From contig JAJYWW010000069.1 of NCBI GenBank assembly GCA_021791295.1, positions 1 to 6,291 of the forward strand: 6,291 nt of DNA, given 5' to 3'. This document shows positions 4,497-6,291 of this stretch, one piece after another; position 1 is the first letter of the stretch, and each line of letters begins with the position of its first letter. A program made the position numbers and the translations under genes. The notes beneath the pieces are model-generated. The model did no database searches and had not been told where the DNA came from. It worked only from the letters and a program-made list of their open reading frames with translations. The stretch comes from a bacterium. Its GTDB lineage: Bacteria > SZUA-79 > Acidulodesulfobacterales > Acidulodesulfobacteraceae.

Positions 4497-6101
4497 TTAA
4501 ATACGCGTTATTTCTTTAAACAGTTTCATATCGACGTATTTTTCTATATTGTCGGCAAGAATGTTAAAACTTTCATTTTTAACGTCTGTATAATCACGGT
4601 TATTATTCGGTAAACCGTATTTATTGTTTTTATTTTTATTGTTTTTATTTATAAGGTCTTCTAAAAAATCCCTAAATACTTTATCGGCAAACAATCCGTG
4701 AACATAAGTTCCTATTTTTCTTCCGTCTATAGAGATTAGCGATAAAACTTCGTTTTTATCCTGAAATTCTAAAGCGCATTTACCGCCGGAATTATCGTTT
4801 GCGTGTTTAAACAAAAAAAACGAAAGGTCTTCGTCGCCTTGTCCATGTTTAAATTTAACATTTGCGGTATCTTTTAAAAAACTCCTTCCGTTATGAATCT
4901 CGTAACCGTCAAGGAAACTGCCGTTAAAATCATACTTTCCGCTGACGGTTATTTTTTTGTCCGACAATATCGTTTCAAGGTCAAAAAACCCGAACCCGCC
5001 GACGGTTTCTAAATTCTCCGAATTTTTACGGGATTCTAGTTTATAAGGATCTTTTATTACGTCTCCCATCATCTGAAAACCGCCGCAGATTCCCAATATA
5101 ATACCTTTATTAAGTTTTTCGAATCTTTTTATATAATCAAAAATTCCCGACTTTTTAATTTGGTTTAAATCCGAAGCGGTAGATTTAGTTCCCGGAATTA
5201 TTATTATATCAAATTTACCGGCTTCGCCAATCGGAACGGCATCGAAAAAAACGATATGAAATCTTTCGTCAAAAAAAAGAGGGTCGAATTCGTTAAAATT
5301 TGAAATATGCTCTAATCGGACTATTCCTATTTTAATCTTTCCGCCGTTATCGGCGTATATGCCTGATATGCTTGCATAATTTTTGATGTTTAAACTGTCT
5401 TCGGCCTCTATATGAATATTTTTAATATAAGGAATTATGCCTGCGCACGGTATTTTTAAACGTTTTTCTATTTCGTCGATACCGGGCTTCAGTATAGAAA
5501 TATTACCTCTGAACTTATTTATTATAAAGCCTTTGACCAATTTTTTCCATTTAGGCTTCAGCAGTTTTACGGTTCCGTATAAAGACGCAAAAACGCCCCC
5601 TCTTTCTATATCGGCGATTAAAATTACCGGCATATTATAAATTTCGGCAAAACCCATATTGGCGATATCATACTTATAGAGATTTATTTCAGCCGGACTT
5701 CCTGCGCCTTCCGCTATAACAAGTTCGTTGCGTTCCGTTAAAAAATCAAAAGATTCGGCGGCTTTTTTTAAAAAAAAACTTTTTTTGGTATTGTATTCTT
5801 CAAAATTCATATTGCCGAAATGTTTTCCATCCAGAACCAGATGCATTTCGGTATCGGAAGAAGGCTTTATTAAAATCGGATTTATCTGCCTAAGCGGTTT
5901 TTTAAAAGCAGCTTCCGACTGTACCGCTTGAGAAACGGCAATTTCGTAACCGTCTTCCGTAATAAAACTGTTAAGCGACATATTCTGGGATTTAAAAGGC
6001 GAGCAGTTTACCCCTTTGTTTGCAAAGTACCTTAAAAATCCGGCGGTTAAAACGCTCTTGCCTGCGGAACTTGACGTCCCCTGTATCATTATAGATTTCA
6101 T
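4497..6101 (-). CDS. cobQ: Cobyric acid synthase, glutamine-dependent
   Basis: CobQ (CbiP) amidates side chains b, d, e and g of adenosylcobyrinic acid a,c-diamide, using glutamine and ATP, in cobalamin synthesis. The 534-residue protein has the expected two domains. The N-terminal DTBS-like ATPase has P-loop GTSSSAGKS (8-16), FKSQNMSLNSF (36-46) and EGAGSPAEINL (131-141). The C-terminal class I glutamine amidotransferase domain has nucleophile Cys339 in GICGGFQMMG and His468 in YVHGLF. SPAEINL and QNMSLN distinguish it from CobB/CbiA. It is slightly longer than usual, partly from an Asn/Lys-rich insertion at 485-504. The ATG has no clear Shine-Dalgarno site but lies 6 nt after the HD-GYP stop, so translation is probably coupled. 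It ends 26 nt from ftsX, convergently, with no clear terminator between. Confidence 0.95.
   Translation of the reverse strand: MKSIMIQGTSSSAGKSVLTAGFLRYFANKGVNCSPFKSQNMSLNSFITEDGYEIAVSQAVQSEAAFKKPLRQINPILIKPSSDTEMHLVLDGKHFGNMNFEEYNTKKSFFLKKAAESFDFLTERNELVIAEGAGSPAEINLYKYDIANMGFAEIYNMPVILIADIERGGVFASLYGTVKLLKPKWKKLVKGFIINKFRGNISILKPGIDEIEKRLKIPCAGIIPYIKNIHIEAEDSLNIKNYASISGIYADNGGKIKIGIVRLEHISNFNEFDPLFFDERFHIVFFDAVPIGEAGKFDIIIIPGTKSTASDLNQIKKSGIFDYIKRFEKLNKGIILGICGGFQMMGDVIKDPYKLESRKNSENLETVGGFGFFDLETILSDKKITVSGKYDFNGSFLDGYEIHNGRSFLKDTANVKFKHGQGDEDLSFFLFKHANDNSGGKCALEFQDKNEVLSLISIDGRKIGTYVHGLFADKVFRDFLEDLINKNNKNKNNKYGLPNNNRDYTDVKNESFNILADNIEKYVDMKLFKEITRI
4621..4650. repeat. 15-bp tandem repeat in cobQ
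   Basis: TTATTGTTTTTATTT occurs twice in a row (4621-4635, 4636-4650). On the coding strand it encodes a five-residue Asn/Lys unit twice, within the stretch NKNNKNKNNK near residues 485-494. The insertion lies between the amidotransferase His and the C-terminal helix, and looks like in-frame slippage in a surface loop. Confidence 0.85.
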
Positions 6102-6107
6102 TATCTT

Positions 6108-6291
6108 TTAGGAAGACTTTACGGCTTTCAAAAATGCCTCGACTACATTCGGATCGAACTGGGTTCCGGAATTTTTTTTAATTTCTTCCAGCGCCGTTTC
6201 AACCGGAAGAGCTTTTCTGTATGGCCTGTCGGTCGTCATTGCGTCGAAAGTATCGACTACCGCTATAATTCTTGAGGCTATAGGAATGTCT
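6108..6291 (-). CDS. HD-GYP domain protein, C-terminal end (runs off the window)
   Basis: The minus strand from the window edge encodes 60 residues before a TAA at 6108-6110: DIPIASRIIAVVDTFDAMTT, then DRPYRKALPVETALEEIKKN, then SGTQFDPNVVEAFLKAVKSS. This is the conserved end of the HD-GYP phosphodiesterase domain, with the markers ARI-type SRII, VVDTFDAMT, RPYRKA and a G-x-FDP-xV end. Such domains hydrolyse cyclic-di-GMP, but the metal-binding HD and GYP residues lie outside the window, so activity cannot be judged. Any N-terminal sensor or receiver domain is also unseen. The stop is 6 nt before the cobQ ATG on the same strand, suggesting co-transcription. Confidence 0.88.
   Translation of the reverse strand, partial: DIPIASRIIAVVDTFDAMTTDRPYRKALPVETALEEIKKNSGTQFDPNVVEAFLKAVKSS

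Overview
The window is AT-rich (roughly one third G+C by eye) and carries ordinary bacterial genes: thiE, ftsE, ftsX, cobQ and the 3' end of an HD-GYP gene, plus two paralogous small lipoprotein genes and one exported protein with a DUF302-like domain. Lipobox signal peptides, strong Shine-Dalgarno sites, TTG starts in four genes and sigma70-like promoters suggest a low-GC Gram-negative bacterium. An uncultured deltaproteobacterium-like lineage is possible, but nothing here fixes the taxonomy.

Positions 1-2240 form an accessory-looking block transcribed on the minus strand. At the left edge is the 5' end of a small lipoprotein gene (1-86) with a near-consensus promoter. A gap of about 330 bases follows. 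It holds a 187-bp segment bounded by 24-bp inverted repeats, which looks like a degenerate MITE with ATTCCC-type interspersed repeats nested inside, and then a rho-independent terminator. The terminator serves the next minus-strand gene (484-1491), a secreted protein of 335 residues with a DUF302-like N-terminal half and an unassigned C-terminal half. After another AT-rich gap (1492-1924) comes a second lipoprotein gene (1925-2170). Its promoter, leader and start region are identical over 92 bp to those of the first copy, while the coding sequence has diverged.

Positions 2278-4470 form a plus-strand operon, thiE-ftsE-ftsX, with an 11-nt gap and then a 20-nt overlap. It combines thiamine phosphate synthase with the FtsEX ABC transporter-like complex that controls septal cell-wall hydrolysis. 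The thiE start has no Shine-Dalgarno site and lies against a perfect 24-bp palindrome, so its mRNA may be nearly leaderless and the palindrome may be an operator.

Positions 4497-6291 run convergently on the minus strand: the 3' end of an HD-GYP (cyclic-di-GMP phosphodiesterase type) gene, then 6 nt later cobQ, the glutamine-dependent cobyric acid synthase of cobalamin biosynthesis.

I see no CRISPR array, tRNA, rRNA, transposase, riboswitch or clear new multi-gene system. The most distinctive signals are the perfectly conserved duplicated lipoprotein promoter/leader, the MITE-like element, the thiE palindrome, and a related inverted repeat in front of the DUF302-like gene.
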